Assembly (NCBI GenBank): GCA_031732795.1
Contig: JAVMKC010000092.1
Coordinates: 1 to 64,000 of the forward strand
Length of the DNA stretch: 64,000 nucleotides
Reading direction: 5' to 3'
DNA from: Accumulibacter sp031732795
GTDB lineage: Bacteria; Pseudomonadota; Gammaproteobacteria; Burkholderiales; Rhodocyclaceae
Shown here: piece by piece, positions 61,097 through 64,000 of the stretch
How positions within the stretch are numbered: position 1 is the first letter of the stretch
Layout: each line of letters begins with the position of its first letter
Position numbers and translations under genes: made by a program
The notes under the pieces: model-generated
Seen by the model: the letters and a program-made list of their open reading frames with translations, nothing else
Told to the model about the DNA's origin: nothing
Database searches by the model: none

Positions 61097-61382
61097 CAGC
61101 CAGCCTACCGCGGTGAGCGGTCGGGCGCGAATGTCAAACGCCTTTCCGGCAGACTTGCTTGTACGTATTCGTCCCGTTAACCGACGAGACCAGAACCCAG
61201 GTGCACTTGACGCCGCCGCCCAGGCTGACGCTGTTCTTCGCCAGCGCCGGCGTGATTGCCGTCAGCGAAACCAGATGCTGTTCAGTCCCGTATGATCATA
61301 TACCTCGCCGCAGCTGGCCGCTTATTCGCGGACGCGACGTGATGCGCGGGGTGTTGGATTCACTGAAGCGGGAGCAATCGTC

Positions 61383-62369
61383 ATGAGCCGTATTCATCCG
61401 CAGGCACGTACGACGCCGCGCACGAGGCTGGAGATGAATATCAGCACGGCAGCGCTGACCGAGTTGGCACAGACCTACAACGTCACGGTCGCGACGGCCC
61501 GCAAGTGGCGTGGACGGCAGGACATGCAGGACCGCTCGCACCGTCCGAACACGCTTCACACCACGCTCACGCCCGGCCAGGAAGCGGTGGCGGTGGAACT
61601 GCGGCGCATGCTGCTGCTGCCGTTGGACGACCTGCTGGTGCTGGTCAGGGAGTTCATCAATCCGGCGGTGTCGCGCTCGGGACTGGACCGCTGCCTGCGG
61701 CGCCACGGCGTGAACAGGCTTGCCGACTTGATGCCGCAGACCGAAGGCGACGGCGCGACGCCCAAGACGTTCAAGGACTACGAGCCTGGCTTCGTGCACG
61801 TAGACATCAAGTACCTGCCGCGGATGCCCGATGAGTCGCATCGGCGCTACCTGTTCGTGGGCATCGACCGCGCCACGCGCTGGGTCTACTTTCGCACCTA
61901 CCGCGACCAGTCCGAAGCCAGTTCGACCGACTTCGCGCGCCGCCTCAAACGCGCCGCGCCGATGATCATCAAGAAGCTGCTCACGGACAACGGCAGCCAG
62001 TTCACCGACCGATTCACCCGCGGCAACAACCGACCCAGCGGCGGCCATGCCTTCGACCTGACCTGCGCCGAACTGGGCATCGAGCACCGCCTGACAATGC
62101 CGCGCCATCCGCAGACCAACGGCATGGTCGAACGCTTCAACAGCCGCATCAGCGAGATCGTCTCTCAAACGCGCTTCTCTTCAGCAGCAGAATTGGAGTC
62201 CACCTTGAAGCTCTACCTGCAAAACTACAACCACTCCATTCCTCAACGCGCATTGGGTCATCGCACGCCAATTCAAGCGTTAAAGAAATGGCGCCTCAAT
62301 CGCCCCGAACTGTTCGTCAAGAAAATTTATGATCAGGCGGGACTTGACAACTTGCGAGCAAGGAAGTGA
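61383..62369 (+). mobile_element. IS481-family transposase gene
   Basis: The 328-residue DDE transposase has an N-terminal HTH (ALTELAQTYNVTVATARKWR) and a catalytic domain. The Asp residues are in FVHVDIKYLPRMP and KKLLTDNGSQFTDRFT, and the Glu in HPQTNGMVERFNSRISEIV. The C-terminus LYLQNYNHSIPQRALGHRTP is family-typical. The gene appears intact. I could not find convincing terminal inverted repeats or a target duplication, so only the gene is delimited. Confidence 0.9.
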
Positions 62370-62866
62370 GCATGAAACGAACGATGGTTTTCTCGAACAT
62401 GGCAATTCTCCAGGAGGGTTGAAAGTGTGGACCGCCCGTCAAACACCGCTTGCGAGGTGGTCGATCAATGTTCAGCAAGATCGATGCCAATTTCATGTTT
62501 CTTGATAAATCAAGTGGGTTTGCCGGCGTCCAGGACCGCGTCAACAGATTGGGGGGCGGGAATCGGGCGTTTAGGCCCAGCGCATGGGGGATTTGCCCCA
62601 GCCCCGCGGACCGTCGTCCGCACTGAATCCGCGAGCCGCGGCCTCCAGGTGCCGTAGTGCCGACCATTCCCGCCCGTCTTCGTCAACAATGGTCGGCGAT
62701 CCGTTCGCCCCTTCGCCGTCCTTCGGATGCGAACCGGCGTCGCGTCGCGCATGGGTATTCCCGGATTGCTGCGAGGCATCCCGGGGGCGTGACGAATTCG
62801 TACACTGCCGCTTGGCGGCGAAACCGCGTCGGACTCGCAGGTTCAGAAAGCCGTCGCGGTCCGCCG
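62370..62866. other. Intergenic stretch between the IS and the chemotaxis receptor gene
   Basis: About 500 bases with no convincing gene on either strand. The first 100 bases probably contain the right IS end. A hydrophilic minus-strand frame (62317-62667) has no recognisable domain and is not called. Confidence 0.45.
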
Positions 62867-64000
62867 CTAAATCCGGAACTGGCTGACGGTCACCTGGACT
62901 TCCTCGCCAAGACGGACGAGATCCTCGGCGGACTGGCGCGATTGCTGAGCCGCATGATTGCTCTCTTCGGCGACGTGCGCGACCCGTTCGGTCATGTTGG
63001 CCATGTTCTGGCTCGCCGCACTCGTTTCGGCGAGGGATTCGGTGATCTGGCGCACGACGGCAACGACCTGTTCGGCGCCGTTCTGGATGCCGTTGATCGC
63101 CGCGCCCGCCTCGGTGGCCAGCGCCGAGCCCTGCTCGATCTGGCCCATGGCTTCGGTCATCGCGCTGACCGCGTCGTGCGCTTTCGCATCGATGGCCGCG
63201 GTCATCCGCGCGATTTCTTCGGTGGCCTTGGTCGTGCGCTCGGCCAGCTTGCGCACTTCATCGGCCACCACGGCGAAACCACGACCCTGCTCACCGGCCC
63301 TGGCCGCCTCGATGGCCGCGTTGAGCGCGAGAAGGTTGGTCTGCCCGGCGAGATCCTTGATCACCGACACGATGCCCGAAATGTTTTTCGACTCTTCGCC
63401 GAGAGCGCCGATCGCCGCCGAGGTTGAATGCATGGTACCGGCGATGGCGTTCATTTCCGAGGTCGCCCGCAGGATGATGGCCCCGCCATTGCGGGAATCC
63501 TCACCGGCGGCCTGCGAAAGTCGGACCGCCTCGCCAGCGCTGTCGGCGATTTGGCCGATGCCGACACTGAGTTCCTCAACCGAGGCAGCGATGCCGTTCG
63601 CGGCATCGCTGGCCTTGCCGGAGTTGGCGGCGGTGTCTTGCGCGGCGCCGGACAGTCGACGGGCCGCCGCATCGAGTTGTTCGACGCGCGCCAGGATCTC
63701 GGCAAAGGCACCGCGCAACGTCTGCATCAAGCGGTGCACGGCGCCGACCGTCTGGCCGACTTCGTCGTTGGCATGCGTCTTCAGGCTCATCGTCAAGTCC
63801 CGACGCTGCTCGAGTTCCGTGCAAAAGCCCTGCAACTCCGCCAACGGCTGCGTCACGAGCCGCCGCGTCGTCAGAAATACCAGCAAGGGCAGCAACAGCA
63901 GCAAGACCCCGCCGACCACGAGAACGGTCAGCTCGACGGCAACCACGCCTTTCGAGAGTTCCTCCTGATCGGCACGTGATGCGATGATCCATCCCAGGGG
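62867..64000 (-). CDS. Methyl-accepting chemotaxis protein, 5' part beyond the window
   Basis: The frame is open to the right edge, so this is a partial gene. The first visible residues (LGWIIASRADQEELSKG) look like the end of a periplasmic Cache sensor. A membrane helix follows (LTVLVVGGVLLLLLPLLVFL), then a HAMP domain (RRLVTQPLAELQGFCTELEQ) and the signalling domain. Its hairpin tip is NISGIVSVIKDLAGQTNLLA, LNAAIEAARAGEQGRGFAVV and ADEVRKLAERTTKATEEIAR. It couples ligand sensing to CheA/CheW. The ligand is unknown. Confidence 0.94.
   Translation of the reverse strand, partial: PLGWIIASRADQEELSKGVVAVELTVLVVGGVLLLLLPLLVFLTTRRLVTQPLAELQGFCTELEQRRDLTMSLKTHANDEVGQTVGAVHRLMQTLRGAFAEILARVEQLDAAARRLSGAAQDTAANSGKASDAANGIAASVEELSVGIGQIADSAGEAVRLSQAAGEDSRNGGAIILRATSEMNAIAGTMHSTSAAIGALGEESKNISGIVSVIKDLAGQTNLLALNAAIEAARAGEQGRGFAVVADEVRKLAERTTKATEEIARMTAAIDAKAHDAVSAMTEAMGQIEQGSALATEAGAAINGIQNGAEQVVAVVRQITESLAETSAASQNMANMTERVAHVAEESNHAAQQSRQSAEDLVRLGEEVQVTVSQFRI

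Noticed and set aside
61260..62460. Exact ends of the IS481 element
   Set aside because: I looked for TGT/ACA-type terminal repeats on both sides of the transposase but found no pair good enough to state boundaries.
1..64000. CRISPR arrays or rRNA genes
   Set aside because: No regularly spaced 24-40 bp repeats with unique spacers and no rRNA-like sequence were seen.

Overview
The window looks like part of a GC-rich betaproteobacterial chromosome, most probably Rhodocyclales and Accumulibacter-like. That is an inference from gene content and order: ruvC-ruvA-(AI-2E permease)-ruvB-ybgC-tolQRA, a DUF485/actP acetate-uptake pair, argH divergent from an AlgZ/AlgR-type pair, DUF3579, DUF815 and a Nudix/ThiE-like fusion. 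Most of it is ordinary housekeeping sequence: ybiT, a Ser/Thr kinase with a cyclic-nucleotide-binding domain, argH, dinB, namZ-like, modABC, an ECF sigma/anti-sigma pair, hrpA, mltA, amt, a comEA-like gene, the ruv and tol clusters, and a chemotaxis receptor cut by the right edge. Three tRNA-type genes (Met, a Thr-like one with odd arms, Val) lie on the minus strand.

The left edge (1-1551) is a mobile-element scar: the end of a large serine recombinase with an amber codon, followed by two paralogous small HTH genes. A second scar at about 18.9-19.9 kb holds a phage-type SNF2 helicase tail, palindromic repeats and the Thr-like tRNA. An IS481-family transposase sits at 61.4-62.4 kb. Short inverted-repeat elements occur at 11.8, 16.9 and 57.0 kb.

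The most interesting region is 30.2-39.4 kb, all on the minus strand. It is a diversity-generating retroelement (DGR) joined to a TIR / MoxR ATPase / formylglycine-enzyme-fold (FGE) cluster. In transcription order it reads: TIR protein, unknown protein, MoxR AAA+ ATPase, a very long protein ending in an FGE/C-type-lectin domain with variable repeat VR2, an HRDC protein, a DGR-type reverse transcriptase (RT), the Asn-rich template repeat TR, and a short FGE protein with variable repeat VR1. TR and the VRs are each 124 bp. On the coding strand 12 of 13 (VR1) and 12 of 15 (VR2) differences fall at template adenines, which is the DGR mutagenesis signature.

This DGR is now probably dead. A 913-bp Tn3-type inverted-repeat element that carries only a RelE/HigB-like toxin and an HTH antitoxin has inserted into the RT, with a perfect 5-bp target duplication (ATATA), exactly inside the codons of the catalytic Tyr-Met-Asp-Asp box. 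The VR2 gene also carries a homopolymer frameshift and an amber codon, and the MoxR gene carries a homopolymer frameshift. The VR1 target is intact, so the locus looks like a diversification system frozen by a toxin-antitoxin miniature transposon.
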